This document shows positions 27,901 to 37,075 of a stretch of DNA of 64,000 nucleotides, in pieces (position 1 is the stretch's first letter; every line of letters begins with the position of its first letter). A model generated the notes under the pieces. That model was not told the DNA's origin and did no database searches. It was given only the letters and a program-made list of their open reading frames with translations. Source of the stretch: Planctomyces sp. Lineage in GTDB: Bacteria > Planctomycetota > Planctomycetia > Planctomycetales > Planctomycetaceae. Position numbers and translations under genes: made by a program. The DNA is taken from contig SYJG01000368.1 in assembly GCA_005798445.1 (NCBI GenBank), positions 1 to 64,000 of the forward strand. The letters run 5' to 3'.

Positions 27901-28284
27901 GATCGCGAGTTCTGTTTGATTCGCCGCGCTCGCACAAATACTCCTTTGCAAGCGTTGGTACTGCTCAACGATCCCACGTTCGTCGAAGCCGCACGCAAAT
28001 TAGCAGAGCAAGTGATGACCGAAGCGAAGACCGAAAGCGAACGCATTCAATTCGTCTTTGAGAAGATCATTAGTCGCCGTCCGACAGCCGTCGAACAGCG
28101 TGTCCTTGCCGAGACACTGCGAGCGGCTCAAACACAATTCGGCCGAGATCGCGCCGCCGCTGAAAAGTTGCTGGCCGTCGGTCGCGCACCAAGAGAAATG
28201 TCCTTGAGCGATCAAGAACTCGCCTCCTGGACGACGGTGGCCAGCCTGTTGCTAAACTTGGACGAAGCGATTTCCAAGCCGTGA
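24931..28284 (+). CDS. DUF1549/DUF1553 (PSCyt-PSD1) cytochrome-type protein with LamG-like domain
   Basis: The frame from ATG 24931 has 1117 residues. A signal peptide ([20 protein letters not shown]) starts only near residue 36, because a palindrome is inserted upstream of it; a start downstream of the palindrome (TTG near 25048) is possible. Domains: cytochrome-type segment with CWSCHG (near 79), DUF1549 (about 205-420, with [12 protein letters not shown]), a LamG/concanavalin-like beta domain (about 480-670) and DUF1553 (about 790-1070). These proteins are a planctomycete hallmark, thought to be periplasmic and possibly linked to sulphatase or polysaccharide systems. Two further palindromes lie inside. 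Confidence 0.88.
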   Translation: MRTRKKKKTMQASGAASAPRFDRDTTGWLTPPRSPGRLLLFVLLFVAYFATSEASAQSPAANTRIDFARDVRPILANHCWSCHGADEATREAKLRLDRRDTAIATTESGKVAVTPGQPAASELIARINSRDADLVMPPPSAKKPLTAAQRETLRHWVEQGAEYAQHWAFVPPQRPAVPKFVVPPLGGIRIPPKGGTTNNPIDHFILTRLDAEGLSPSPQASKETLVRRVTLDLTGLPPSLNEVRNFLADDSPDAFEKVVDRLLVSPRYAERMAMHWLDAARYADTNGYNNDETRSMWPWRDWVIDAFASGMPYDQFLTEQLAGDLLPNATLAQRVATGFNRNHVLTTEGGIIEEEYHVEYVADRAHTTATVVMGLSFQCARCHDHKFDPLTQREYYQFAAFFNNVPDRVVGYNQGRMAEPLLKVPSREQQAEMDRLQRSKTELEALLKQREANIDTDVARWEKSLTSEEIAKAGPAGLIAHFPLDELDGDQIGDAITPARRGTIRGKVARVPGKLSGALDFDGNTFVEVGDVGSFDSNEKFSFAAWIRPTSNSPTTVLSKNDDANGFRGYDIILEGAKVCSHFAHHWPDKAFKVVTKQPLSLNEWHHVVVTYDGSRRATGVKFYVDGKPQPHDTTTSNVLDGTLKTDKPFHIGKRSSSVPFQGQIDDVQLYAVELSADEAVLLAAGQTLGRLKDILAVAPAERSESQKTMLRQFYLDRIDAESRKLKSQLADLPRQLAELDKAIPVTMVMQEQTPRRSIFLLRRGQYDQRGEEVTAGIPSVFSSLPKDVLADRAGLARWLTSPTHPLTSRVAVNRWWEMLFGTGLVETAEDFGVQGALPSHAELLDWLATELIRTGWDQRAILKLIVTSATYRQSSSWRTLPASATDASSVVHDALERDPRNRLLWRGPRYRLAAETVRDNALAISGLLRERLGGPSVKPYQPDGLWEDVSVERRDKYVADPGEGVYRRGMYTFWKRTCPPPGMTTLDAPDREFCLIRRARTNTPLQALVLLNDPTFVEAARKLAEQVMTEAKTESERIQFVFEKIISRRPTAVEQRVLAETLRAAQTQFGRDRAAAEKLLAVGRAPREMSLSDQELASWTTVASLLLNLDEAISKP
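24962..25035. repeat. Inverted repeat GCGAGCGGGGCGGCGTCAGCC family, copy 2, at a gene start
   Basis: 31-base arms (24962-24992 and 25005-25035) with few mismatches. Same family as 12532-12600. It lies between the apparent start codon and the signal peptide core of the DUF1549 protein and is read through in frame. Confidence 0.75.
25471..25520. repeat. REP-like GTAG...CTAC element inside the DUF1549 gene
   Basis: GTAG with stem CCGCC-TTTA-GGCGG, then the inverse copy and CTAC, 50 bases long. It encodes [17 protein letters not shown]. The same family is at 59101-59150 in the PPC gene. Confidence 0.85.
27561..27609. repeat. In-frame palindrome pair (GGACGCTGCCAGCGTCC family)
   Basis: Hairpin GTGGCGGACGCTGCCAGCGT (27561-27580, continuing to 27584) faces ACGCTAGCAGCGT...GTCCAC. 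The foreign stretch [16 protein letters not shown] joins two well-formed DUF1553 segments. Confidence 0.6.
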
Positions 28285-28287
28285 GCG

Positions 28288-28378
28288 CTCGTAGGTAGCG
28301 ACCGCTACTGATGCGGTCTCACAGAAGTGGTGCTCACAAGATTGGCTCGGACTCGATCCCATAATTGGGGTCACAACA
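28288..28378. repeat. Decayed REP-like element
   Basis: CTCGTAGGTAGCGACCGCTACTGATGCGGTC at the left and CCCATAATTGGGGTCACAAC at the right resemble the 18356-18415 family with many changes. It lies between convergent genes and may serve as their terminator. Confidence 0.45.
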
Positions 28379-28388
28379 ATCGCTGCAA

Positions 28389-31268
28389 CTATTCGTTGCG
28401 CAGTTCCGGTTCCACTGTGCGGGGGAGTTTGGCGATGTCCGCACCTGCGTTGTTGCCATCGGTTGCGGCGTTGAGGCCGGGGTTCGGCGACGGACCATTG
28501 CGATCCAGCGTTAGCGAGTCGAGCGAGATCGTGGCCATGTCAGTTCGCTCGGAAAGCCAAGTCAGCTTCTCGTTGGAAGCACCGACATCCCCTGTCGATC
28601 CCCATTTCGCTTTCCAATCATCGAAGTCGAACGGTTCGCCGGACACGAAGGTCCAGAAGGATTGGCAGCGGTCGTAGTAGTTTCGTTCTCCCAACCAGAC
28701 GAAGTTCTTATTGCGGAAGTCAGAATCGCTGGTGTTGCCACTCATCGCGATCAAGGAGTTGCTGCCGACCGTGCTCAGCACATTGTTGCGAGCTTTGACA
28801 TCCACGACGGGCAACTCACGCGGCAGATCGCCGCTGTCGAGTCGCACCAGATTCTGGCCGACCACCGCAGTGACATGCTCGAGCCGCAATTCAAGCCGCG
28901 TCTGCTCGGCGGGCTTATCGGAATGACCTTCGACGCGAAGCAGAGAACCATCCAACGCAACGGCGGTGTCGCGCAGTGACAAACGTCCGGGCTTGGTGTT
29001 GCGGACGTGGAACAAATCTCCGTGGCCGCGCACGAAGCACTCAGTCAATTCGATTTCCAATGGGTCGCGGGACATGCCATTGGTATTCATCTTCATGTCA
29101 GCCAACATCTGGCCCGGCTCGGACGAAATGTCGAACAGCGCGGTTGGCCGCTGGCCAGGATTGTTCAACGTGATGGCGACTCCTTGCAGCCGGAGTTGCT
29201 CCGCCCGATCGACGCCGAACAGACTGATGCGATCCACGGCGAAGAACGACGGAACGGAGATTTCAAAGGCGACGTTGTTGATCTGCACCGGGCCGCTGCT
29301 GACTTCGATCAGCCGCAAGTGCGCATCGGCCGCGACGCTGCCCAATGCGAATTCGACAATCGGGTGAAAGCCGCGGGCGGCGCGGATCGTGACATTCTTC
29401 TTGCTCAGTCGCAGCGGCTTTTCGGCGCGGCGGTCATTGAATCGGAGTTCGATGACGCTGCCGTCCGTCACCGCCGCGCAAGCGGCTTCGAGCGTCGGAA
29501 ATCGTTTTGCGGTTGAGCTGTCGGTAGCCATCACAAACACGCCGTTAGCTTCCTCGGTTGTTGCGGCGGGCTTCTCGGCTGCCGTGTTAGTGTCGCGCGG
29601 TTCGGCGACCGCACCGCTGGTCGATGTGCGTGGAGAGTCACTGGTTGAGTCTCGACCAATCACGCTGTCAACCGTCTTGGATCTGTCCACACCGGCCTGC
29701 AACGCGGAATCGGGACGGATCACCGCTGAGGCGATCAAGGGGTCTTGAGAATCGTCGAACAGATTGTGAGGCCAACCAGGAAACAGCGGCATCGATGGCA
29801 ACGAGGAACCGCGAACGCCTGCGGGCGTTCCGTGGCCCATCGCGACGGAAGTTGTTTGTCCCCCGCCCTCAGTGAGTGCCGAAGTGCCAGAGTTCGGGTC
29901 GTCTTCCGGCGGATCGAGTTCTTTTTTGGCGGTGGAGTTCGTATCCGTCCCTTTCGCGGCCACGTTGTTCTGCGTCGTCTGCAGATTGTTGCCGTGCTGA
30001 TTCAGGGACTCGGCCTGCGACCGACCACTGCCAAGATTTGGGAACCATCCAATCCCGACGACGATCACGATCAACAGCGCGGCCATCGCGATCACGCCCA
30101 CGTTGTGTCGCCAGAAATCGGACATCGAATGCTGTGACTTCAACCAGATCAGCCCCTCCGGGCTGACGCCGCGCAGCCCCAGCGAGCCGGCGATCATCAT
30201 CAAGTCGTGAATCAATTGATCGGGCGTTTGATAGCGCCGCTTTTGATCGCTGGCCATCATCTTGCGGCAGACCAGCGAAAGGTCGTCCGAGACACGTCGA
30301 TTCTTCTTGGCGGGATCGGGTGGCTCGCCACTTTGATGATCGAGTAACTTTTTGAGCACGGTTCCTTCGGGATACGGCGGCTCGCCGGTGAGCATGTGGT
30401 ACAGCGTGCAGCCCAGCGAATAGATGTCGCTTCGGACATCGACATTGCGCGGGTCTTTGGCTTGCTCGGGAGAGATGTAGTCAAAGGTGCCCAGCGTTGT
30501 GCCGGCCAGTGTCAGATCGGGCGTGGATTCGGTGCTCTCTTTGCGAGCCAAACCCAAATCCACCAACTTCGCTCGGCCCGACGGCGTGATGATGATGTTC
30601 GATGGCTTGATGTCGCGATGTACGACACCGTTGGTTGAGGTGTGCCGCAACGCAGAAGCGATCTGCAAGACGAAGTTGACCGCCTCGATGGGATCGATGC
30701 GGGTTCGCTCACGAATCAACTCTCGCAAGTTGGTTCCGGAGATGAATTCAAAGGCGATGAAGTGCAGACCGAGTTCTTCACCGATGAAGTACACGCGAGC
30801 GACGTTCTCGTTGTCGAGCCGTGCGGCCGCGCGGGCTTCGTTTCGGAATCGCTGCACCGCCGCGTCGTCGCGCGACAAACTGGGCGAAAGAATTTTCAGT
30901 GCGACCGCACGCTGCAATCGCGTGTCCATCGCATGAAAGACGGCACCCATGCCTCCCGCGCCGATGCGGGCTTGAATCTCAAAGTGCCCCAGTTTCAAAC
31001 CGGCCGGTGCGGGGACTTGAGCGGGGTCTTGGTAATCGACCTCGGACGGAAACAACCGCAGCCATACCGATGACGTGGGCAACCCAGGTCCTTCCGGCAG
31101 CGGCAGCGAAACGCCGCGGCGTTCGGGATTGATTACCGTTTCCGCTCCTTGCCCGACGCGCACGGGGCGATAGGCCGTCGTGGGCGGCTGCGGAGCAACA
31201 GCGGAATCGGAATGAGGCTGATCCATGATTTCCCGAGAAGTACCGCGTTCAGGCGGAGGCAGTGTCAT
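28389..31268 (-). CDS. Membrane-bound Ser/Thr protein kinase with exported beta-helix-like part
   Basis: The product has 959 residues from ATG 31268; a second ATG at 31226 (MDQPHSDSAV) is possible and neither has a clear ribosome site. The kinase domain (about 92-360) shows IGAGGMGAVF, HRDIKPSN (near 217), VDLGLA and DVRSDIYSLGCTLYHML. One membrane helix lies near 389-409 (VIAMAALLIVIVVGIGWF). After a low-complexity linker, the outside part (from about 575) begins with FPTLEAACAAVTDGSVIELR and continues as short beta strands like a right-handed beta-helix. A PknB-type receptor kinase sensing an external signal is likely; the ligand is unknown. Confidence 0.88.
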   Translation of the reverse strand: MTLPPPERGTSREIMDQPHSDSAVAPQPPTTAYRPVRVGQGAETVINPERRGVSLPLPEGPGLPTSSVWLRLFPSEVDYQDPAQVPAPAGLKLGHFEIQARIGAGGMGAVFHAMDTRLQRAVALKILSPSLSRDDAAVQRFRNEARAAARLDNENVARVYFIGEELGLHFIAFEFISGTNLRELIRERTRIDPIEAVNFVLQIASALRHTSTNGVVHRDIKPSNIIITPSGRAKLVDLGLARKESTESTPDLTLAGTTLGTFDYISPEQAKDPRNVDVRSDIYSLGCTLYHMLTGEPPYPEGTVLKKLLDHQSGEPPDPAKKNRRVSDDLSLVCRKMMASDQKRRYQTPDQLIHDLMMIAGSLGLRGVSPEGLIWLKSQHSMSDFWRHNVGVIAMAALLIVIVVGIGWFPNLGSGRSQAESLNQHGNNLQTTQNNVAAKGTDTNSTAKKELDPPEDDPNSGTSALTEGGGQTTSVAMGHGTPAGVRGSSLPSMPLFPGWPHNLFDDSQDPLIASAVIRPDSALQAGVDRSKTVDSVIGRDSTSDSPRTSTSGAVAEPRDTNTAAEKPAATTEEANGVFVMATDSSTAKRFPTLEAACAAVTDGSVIELRFNDRRAEKPLRLSKKNVTIRAARGFHPIVEFALGSVAADAHLRLIEVSSGPVQINNVAFEISVPSFFAVDRISLFGVDRAEQLRLQGVAITLNNPGQRPTALFDISSEPGQMLADMKMNTNGMSRDPLEIELTECFVRGHGDLFHVRNTKPGRLSLRDTAVALDGSLLRVEGHSDKPAEQTRLELRLEHVTAVVGQNLVRLDSGDLPRELPVVDVKARNNVLSTVGSNSLIAMSGNTSDSDFRNKNFVWLGERNYYDRCQSFWTFVSGEPFDFDDWKAKWGSTGDVGASNEKLTWLSERTDMATISLDSLTLDRNGPSPNPGLNAATDGNNAGADIAKLPRTVEPELRNE

Positions 31269-31384
31269 GACAAGGGGGCAACACGAATGGTTCCGCTGGA
31301 ACCGGAACGTTCAACTGACAGTCTATGTTCGATTTGATGACGAGAAGTGCGGTTCGCCGCATGAGGCCAAACGGCCGGCAGTGG

Positions 31385-31681
31385 TTATTGAGGACCAATG
31401 ATCCGGGCGACGGACTGATTGATGGAAGTGAAATAGGCCGCCATTTTGTCGCTAACCTCGTCCGCAAAGCGGGCGCTTTCGAGGACTTCCGAAGCGTGAT
31501 TCCGCACCGTGATGTCTTCGGCGACCGCTTCGCCCTTGAGTTCCGTCTGGACGAGTTTTTTGAGGTCGTGGATTTTGGGCAGCAGATTGTGCTCGAGATG
31601 ATCGACCAGCTGTTTAGTGAGCTGTTCGGCGTTCGTGAATTGCTCGCGCAGAGTTTGTTGGGAAACAGGTCGCTCCGCCAC
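31385..31681 (-). CDS. Small helical protein of unknown function
   Basis: The product has 98 residues and I see no known family. Composition is normal and mostly helical (LTKQLVDHLEHNLLPKIHDLKKLVQTELKG), so a small coiled-coil or helical-bundle protein is likely. It lies upstream of the kinase gene on the same strand with a 116-base gap, which may hold the kinase promoter. Confidence 0.5.
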   Translation of the reverse strand: MAERPVSQQTLREQFTNAEQLTKQLVDHLEHNLLPKIHDLKKLVQTELKGEAVAEDITVRNHASEVLESARFADEVSDKMAAYFTSINQSVARIIGPQ

Positions 31682-31872
31682 CGTTTCGCTCCTGGGATTA
31701 CGAGGGACTCGATCCGTAGGCCAGGAAATTAGACCCGGCTAGAATGCAGAAGGTCAAGGTGTTGCTGGTCATCTCGTCTAAAATGACGGAAATGGCACAA
31801 TTCCATGTGGAGGATCGTGGCCCTCCCGATTTGAGGATTTGGGTGGTTCAGCAGGTCCGCGAAAGGTCGCTC

Positions 31873-32730
31873 ATGCGCATCTTGGTTCTGGCGGATATCC
31901 ATTCCAATTGGCCGGCGCTGGCGGCGATCCAAGAGCCGTTCGATGCGTGTTTATTCGTTGGCGATTTAGTCGATTATGCCACCGATCCCGTGCCATGTGT
32001 GGATTGGATCCGCAAGCACGCGGCGGTCTCGGTGCGTGGCAATCATGATCACGCGGTCGCACAACGAATCCCTGTCGTAAAGAGCAACGGATTGCATCAG
32101 TTAGCGGCCGCGACTCGGCCGCTGCATTGGAAGGTGCTCTCACCGCTGCACATGAAATTCCTGACTCGGCTTCCGGTCACTCGTAAGGTGACGCTCGACA
32201 AAAAACGCTTTTTCCTGGTTCACGCGACTCCGCGCGATCCGTTCGACGAATATTTGCGGGACGACAAGTCCGCGTGGCAAGCGCGGCTCAAAGGCGTCGA
32301 CGCGGATTTCATCCTCGTTGGCCACACGCACATCCCGTTCGCGTTGCAACTCGACGGGCCGATGGTCATCAACCCCGGCAGCGTCGGTCAGCCGCGCGAC
32401 GGCGATCCGCGTGCGGCCTATGCGATCATCGAAAATGGCAAGGTCGAACTGCGCCGTGTGAAGTACGACATCGACGCGACACTCAAACACATGCGCGACA
32501 GCGGTATCGATGCCGAGACGCTCGAACTGGCCACGGCCGTTTTGCGAACGGGAGGACGGTTCGAATTCGACAAGTTGGCCCAGAGCGTGGGAACCGCCCT
32601 GGACGAAGATCCGAACGACGTTCACGACACCGTCGAACTGGCGCAGTTCAAGCCCGTCGAAACGCCAAAGAAGAAACGCAAGGCGTCCAAGAAAAAAGCG
32701 CCGGCGAAACGCAAACCCTCAGCGTCTTAG
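31873..32730 (+). CDS. Metallophosphoesterase (YfcE-like) with a basic C-terminal tail
   Basis: I start it at ATG 31873 (MRILVLADIHSNWPALAAI), giving 285 residues. The two-metal centre is shown by DIHSN, VGDLVDY, GNHDHA and later GHTHIPF, as in the calcineurin-like YfcE/YvnB group. The N-terminal extension of the open frame (from 31744) has no such similarity. The last 21 residues are very Lys-rich (KKKRKASKKKAPAKRK), a tail not needed for catalysis and resembling a nucleic-acid-binding tail. Its end overlaps the end of the convergent ftsQ-like gene by 12 bases. Confidence 0.83.
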   Translation: MRILVLADIHSNWPALAAIQEPFDACLFVGDLVDYATDPVPCVDWIRKHAAVSVRGNHDHAVAQRIPVVKSNGLHQLAAATRPLHWKVLSPLHMKFLTRLPVTRKVTLDKKRFFLVHATPRDPFDEYLRDDKSAWQARLKGVDADFILVGHTHIPFALQLDGPMVINPGSVGQPRDGDPRAAYAIIENGKVELRRVKYDIDATLKHMRDSGIDAETLELATAVLRTGGRFEFDKLAQSVGTALDEDPNDVHDTVELAQFKPVETPKKKRKASKKKAPAKRKPSAS

Positions 32731-33654
32731 CGTTGAGCCATGATCGGCGATCGGCTTCCGAGAGATGTCACGCCATTGCGTGATGTCGTACTCGTACGGG
32801 CCGTGTGCCGCATCGAATGGGCCGTGATGTTTGAGATAGAACTTGATCCGTTCGATCTTCTTCTCGGCCAGGAGTTCTCCGGGATGCTTGGCTCCGGGTG
32901 CTCGGCCCCAGATCACTCGCGAACCGCCACGGGTCGCGAGTTGCAAATTCAGATCCTCCCACGCGAGCTGGTTGTCCGAGTTCTCCGGCACGCGGATCGA
33001 CTGCAACCCGAACTGCTGCCAGTACGGCTTGAGCAGAACGGCCAGTCGCGCCGCCGCGATCACGCCGTCTTCTTTCCAAACGGTCCCCTCGGCTCCGCGT
33101 GGCGGAGTTTTGACGTAATCGATCAGCGGATACTTGGGAATTTCCGCCGGTGCGAAATCGGCCGATGGCAGCAGCGTTGCCTCGGCGTCGATCGGGTACA
33201 GGCCGGCAGCGGAAGTAACTCGGACCATCGCCACCGGTTCGCGGTATTCGAGCTCCACACGCATCCGGGCCGGCACCGAGGTGCTGACGCGCACGCGCCC
33301 TTTCACCCAGGGATGCCGCTCGAACGCTTCGGCCACGCGGCGTGTGATGTCTTTGTCGAGCAACGAAAGCTCGCCTGGCAACCCCGCTCGCCGCGCGACT
33401 TGCTCGGCCAAGTCGGTCGGCACCCAACGTGGTGGTGGAGTGATTTCGATCTGTGCGGTCTGCAAGCGGTATTGTTGATGGTCGTGGAGATCCGGAAACC
33501 GCACGCCCAGCTTTGGGAGAAACACCCAGGCCGCGACCACGCACGACAGCGCGAGCAACAGGTTCGGCTGAATGAGCCAACTCAGAAGTTGCTCGGTCGG
33601 AGTCGCAGGTCGTTGAAGCGACGGATCAGAGTCATCTGGAATGTGAGCAGACAT
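32719..33654 (-). CDS. FtsQ-like cell-division protein (POTRA type)
   Basis: The product has 311 residues with a short cytoplasmic N-terminus, one membrane helix (about 25-47, LIQPNLLLALSCVVAAWVFL) and an outside part. The POTRA-like region (about 80-150) reads LSLLDKDITRRVAEAFERHPWVKGRVRVS, then a DivIB-like VELEYREPVAMVRV and YPIDAEATLL. Position directly after ddl, as in dcw clusters, supports FtsQ identity. Planctomycetes generally lack FtsZ, so its role there is open. The similarity is moderate, so I leave the symbol blank. Confidence 0.72.
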   Translation of the reverse strand: MSAHIPDDSDPSLQRPATPTEQLLSWLIQPNLLLALSCVVAAWVFLPKLGVRFPDLHDHQQYRLQTAQIEITPPPRWVPTDLAEQVARRAGLPGELSLLDKDITRRVAEAFERHPWVKGRVRVSTSVPARMRVELEYREPVAMVRVTSAAGLYPIDAEATLLPSADFAPAEIPKYPLIDYVKTPPRGAEGTVWKEDGVIAAARLAVLLKPYWQQFGLQSIRVPENSDNQLAWEDLNLQLATRGGSRVIWGRAPGAKHPGELLAEKKIERIKFYLKHHGPFDAAHGPYEYDITQWRDISRKPIADHGSTLRR

Positions 33655-33667
33655 TGTGAGGTCGCGG

Positions 33668-34636
33668 TTACGTTGCCGACAGCAAGTTTTGTTTGGCGGG
33701 CGGTGTTGGTTTGCGGTGCAAGCAGTTGCGAATCGATCGCTCGCAGATCGCTCCCAGGCTGAGCCGCACTCGTGCCGCGGCCTTGGGGACGAGGCTGTGG
33801 CTGGTCATGCCGGGGATTGTGTTGACTTCCAGCAGCCAAGGCTCATTGAAACGATCGAGCCGCAAGTCCACACGAGCGAGGCCACGACAGCCGAGTGACT
33901 CATACGCGCGGCGGCCAGCATTCTCGATGGCCTTGATGACGCTGGTCGGGAACGCGAACTCGAAGAGGTACTGTGTGTCATCGTCTTCGTACTTGGCCTC
34001 ATAGTCGAAGAAGCCTCGGCCGGTTTCGATCTGGATCAATGGGAGCGGTTCGCCGTCGAGTATACCTAGAGTCCACTCGGTGCCTTCAATCGCGACCTCC
34101 AGCAACCCAAACGGATCGAAATGAAAGCAGCGAGCCAGCGCTTGCGGCAACTCTTCCGGAGTGCGAACGATCGTCACCCCCAGACTGGAACCCTGCCCAT
34201 CTGGTTTGACGGCGAGCGGAAATCCGAGCGTGCTGGCGAGTTGTTGGATGCGTGCCGCGCTGTCGGATTCGTGGATGAGTACATAGGCCGGCGTCGGCAC
34301 TCCGTTTTGGATGAAGCGTTCCTTGGCGGCCGACTTGCTGAACGCCAATCGAGAACTGACCGAATCGCTGCCAGTAAACGGGATGCCGGCGTCTTCCAAA
34401 ATCTGTTGAACGTGGCCGTCCTCACCAAACGTGCCATGCAGCGCGAGGAACGCGACATCGAAGGTGGACCAATCAAGCGCATGCAGGTCGATGTGCGCCG
34501 GATCAATGCGCGAGACGATATGTCCGAGACCAGACAAACTCTTCGAGACCGCGTCACCGCTTTCTAAGCTGATATTCCGCTCGCGAGATGTCCCGCCCGC
34601 CAAGACCGCAATTCGCAATGATTGTTCGTTCGCCAT
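33668..34636 (-). CDS. ddl: D-alanine--D-alanine ligase
   Basis: I start it at 34636 (MANEQSLRIAVLAGGTSRERNISL), preceded by a strong AAGGAGG site, giving 322 residues. It is an ATP-grasp enzyme joining two D-alanines for peptidoglycan. Visible motifs are the N-terminal GGTSRERNISLESG, FLALHGTFGEDGHVQ, the ATP-binding KPDGQGSSLGV, and the metal-binding end ARVDLRLDRF...LLEVNTIPGMTSHSL. It lies 13 bases upstream of the ftsQ-like gene on the same strand. This supports peptidoglycan synthesis in the organism. Confidence 0.93.
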   Translation of the reverse strand: MANEQSLRIAVLAGGTSRERNISLESGDAVSKSLSGLGHIVSRIDPAHIDLHALDWSTFDVAFLALHGTFGEDGHVQQILEDAGIPFTGSDSVSSRLAFSKSAAKERFIQNGVPTPAYVLIHESDSAARIQQLASTLGFPLAVKPDGQGSSLGVTIVRTPEELPQALARCFHFDPFGLLEVAIEGTEWTLGILDGEPLPLIQIETGRGFFDYEAKYEDDDTQYLFEFAFPTSVIKAIENAGRRAYESLGCRGLARVDLRLDRFNEPWLLEVNTIPGMTSHSLVPKAAARVRLSLGAICERSIRNCLHRKPTPPAKQNLLSAT

Positions 34637-34832
34637 GAAGTGGCCTCCTTGCCTGAAGTCTCTCACGCTCCGCGTGAAGAAGGGGCGGGCTTCTATCAAA
34701 ACCGGAAAACTGGCTCCAGACCGACTACCTCATCCGTGAGGAGACCTCAATTTCCAATGCCGAGCCGCACCGGGCTCTCGACGCTTCCCGAATGGCCTCT
34801 GCATTTTGTTCTAACAACGTGATGGGCTTGCA

Positions 34833-35273
34833 ATGACGGACCAATCCGCTCGCTTCGTTTCGGCGAGCGCCAGGCGGCTTCAAGTGACTCGCAATGGGCG
34901 GAGCATCCTTCGCATCGCGGGTGTCCCGAAGCCTGTCGTGCTGGAAGATACGCGAGAGAAGCAACCTCTTCCGCTGTTCGCCAATCATCCGAACTGGATT
35001 GCCGGCGAGCGGCGGAAGTCATTGAAAACGGGCGACTACACCGTGGAGGAAATGGAGGCCACACTTTGCTTGGAACGCAAGAGCCTCGCGGACACCGTCG
35101 TTTGCGCGGTGACGTAGGGTGAGCGTTTCCTGGCATCATGCGCTCGGCTCGCCCGGTTCCGGTGGAAGGCCTTCCTGATCGAAGCGACTTTGAAAGACTT
35201 CAAAGGTGGCTTCGAGCCGTTCAATATCCCGTCGGGCGTGCATCCCAATGCAAGTGCTCGGTTCTCACTTTGA
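34833..35273 (+). pseudogene. ERCC4-type nuclease interrupted by an in-frame TAG and truncated
   Basis: The first 94 codons encode an ERCC4 nuclease start (VLEDTREKQPLPLF, LKTGDYTVEEMEATLCLERKSLADTV). TAG at 35115-35117 stops it, yet the same frame continues as GERFLASCARLARFRWKAFLIEA and EPFNIPSGVHPN, the expected second half. From about 35250 the sequence switches to the copied end of an integrase gene, so the nuclease has also lost its 3' end. It is a remnant of an older element at the tRNA-Arg site. Confidence 0.7.
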
Positions 35274-35405
35274 AAAAGCGGCGTGCATTCCGGCGCGCGC
35301 TACGCCTGCAAGTGGTGTTTTTGAGACGCATCGAGTCACCGAAATTGCAAAACCCTCGGAGATCCGAGGGTTCGGATTTGGGAAGGCACGCCCAGAGGGA
35401 TTCGA
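35250..35405 (+). repeat. Direct repeat: integrase 3' end, tRNA terminator and tRNA-Arg 3' fragment
   Basis: About 156 bases match 41036-41190 with few differences. The copy includes the last 45 or so codons of an integrase (LGSHFEKAACIPARATPASGVF), the tRNA terminator palindrome and the first 19 bases of the tRNA-Arg 3' end (from 35387). It is the left attachment site of the 35387-41210 island plus the end of an earlier element. Confidence 0.75.
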
Positions 35406-35789
35406 TTCCCCCCCATGAAACCACGGGAAAAGCCGCCTTCGGTAGTGAAAGCGGCGCGCAATCCGGCGCGCGGGATGACGCGGGCTTGATCTTAGTCGAT
35501 GACGATGCCGGCTTGGCAATGATCGTGGCGGCGTGGCCGATGCTGTCGGCAGATGCTCGGCGGGCGATGGTTGAGTTTGCGGGGCGGGAAGTTGGCTCGG
35601 TGGCTGTTCGGGCCGATGGGGGCGTTGGATCGGGATGACTCCCGCAAGGTACTGCGAGAAAAAGGGAAAGAAAGTGTGTTGAACCGCGCTGCTGTTCCCG
35701 GCAAGGGGAGTGGGAAAAACGGTTTCGGAGAACCTATCCGCGCGTCAGGTCGCCTCGTCGGTCACGAATCGCGGCCCCCTACGCCGGAC

Positions 35790-36785
35790 TCAGACCTGGA
35801 TGCCGCTCCGTTCCAGCGTTTTGCGGGCTTGCTGGGCGGCCTGCGTCTCCGAGCATTCGCTGACGATGGCCTTGAGAATCTCGACTGCCTTTCGGCGGTT
35901 GCCGGCAGCGGCAAGCTCTTTGGCGTCGGTGAGCAGTGTTTGGGCTGCGGCCTCAGTCTCTTCCGGCGATGGGTCGTAGGACTCCCGATCATCGTCTTCG
36001 ATGACCACTTCGGAGAGTTCGCTGTCGTGGATTTCTTTCGTGGGGATCTGGAACGTGTCGGGGTTGAACTTGTCCGGAGCGGAGACGGGAATCGGCCGCG
36101 GCGCGGACGGTGACGTGGGAGCGGGTGGAATCGCGCCGCCGTAGCCACCGAACCCCGTGGGCATCGGGCCGGACGCCATGACCAAGTCGCGGATGACACC
36201 CACAACCGCCATCGCGCTTTCGGCGTCGATCGGAACGCCTTCCAAGATGTTTGGCTTGAAAAGCAGCGAGATGGGCGGACCGCCTTGTGAGTGAATCTCC
36301 ACGAAGAACTTTTTGGAGATGGCGTACAGGACCACCAACGCGATGCCCACGACTAAGGTGACGGTGATCGGCCAGAACGAGCTCAGCGTCCAACTGAGCG
36401 ACAAGCCAGACACGTTGATGACCGCGGCCGAAATCAGATTGCCGATCGGCTTGTGAATTCCTGCGGCGAGATTCGAGACCTGTCGAATCGGGATCAATTG
36501 CAACCGCTGTCCGAACAAGCTGGTGGACTCGCACCGCAACTCTAAGCCGGCAAGTGTCAGCCGTGTGGTCGGGCTGAATCCCATCAGGCTGAGCACAAAG
36601 GCGATGACCCCTTGCATCCGTCCGACAATCTCGACCATCGGTGACGCGGACGGCTGCGGATGCACGCCGACGAGAAACTTTTGCAGAACCAACGTGGCCG
36701 AGCGGGTACGAAACAACCGGATGCCGAACGCTCCGATGACGAACACCCAAAACAAACTGGCCACGACGACTTCCATTGAGGACAT
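35790..36785 (-). CDS. Unknown membrane protein with proline-rich linker
   Basis: The product has 331 residues and no family I recognise. The N-terminus has a membrane helix (EVVVASLFWVFVIGAFGIRLF), and a second strong helix lies near 122-150 (FWPITVTLVVGIALVVLYAI). A Pro/Ala-rich linker (IPPAPTSPSAPRPIPVSAP) leads to an acidic part and a final helical segment (AAAQTLLTDAKELAAAGNRRKAVEILKAIV) like one TPR unit. It lies within the island as possible cargo. The bases between it and the next gene (36786-37075) show no clear feature beyond likely promoters. Confidence 0.6.
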   Translation of the reverse strand: MSSMEVVVASLFWVFVIGAFGIRLFRTRSATLVLQKFLVGVHPQPSASPMVEIVGRMQGVIAFVLSLMGFSPTTRLTLAGLELRCESTSLFGQRLQLIPIRQVSNLAAGIHKPIGNLISAAVINVSGLSLSWTLSSFWPITVTLVVGIALVVLYAISKKFFVEIHSQGGPPISLLFKPNILEGVPIDAESAMAVVGVIRDLVMASGPMPTGFGGYGGAIPPAPTSPSAPRPIPVSAPDKFNPDTFQIPTKEIHDSELSEVVIEDDDRESYDPSPEETEAAAQTLLTDAKELAAAGNRRKAVEILKAIVSECSETQAAQQARKTLERSGIQV

Positions 36786-37075
36786 GACGGCTCCAAACGG
36801 TCAATCGACTCGGTGGCTTGGCTGAGACGCAACCGACACGCCCGCGTCCCCATGACAACAGTCGGCGCACGGCCTGTCAACAAAGGGGACTTCGCCTGGT
36901 TCGTTCGACGTTGTCGTTGTTGCTCGGCGATTCGCCAGTCGGCAAGATGTTGTTGCCACGGGTTGCGAACTGCTGAGTAGCTACAGCACTTCGCCGAAGC
37001 GGGCTGGGCTTGAGTTGCGGTTGCCTACCCTTCCGCCGACTCGCCCAGCCCGGCCTGTGGCCAAAGGGTAGGACG

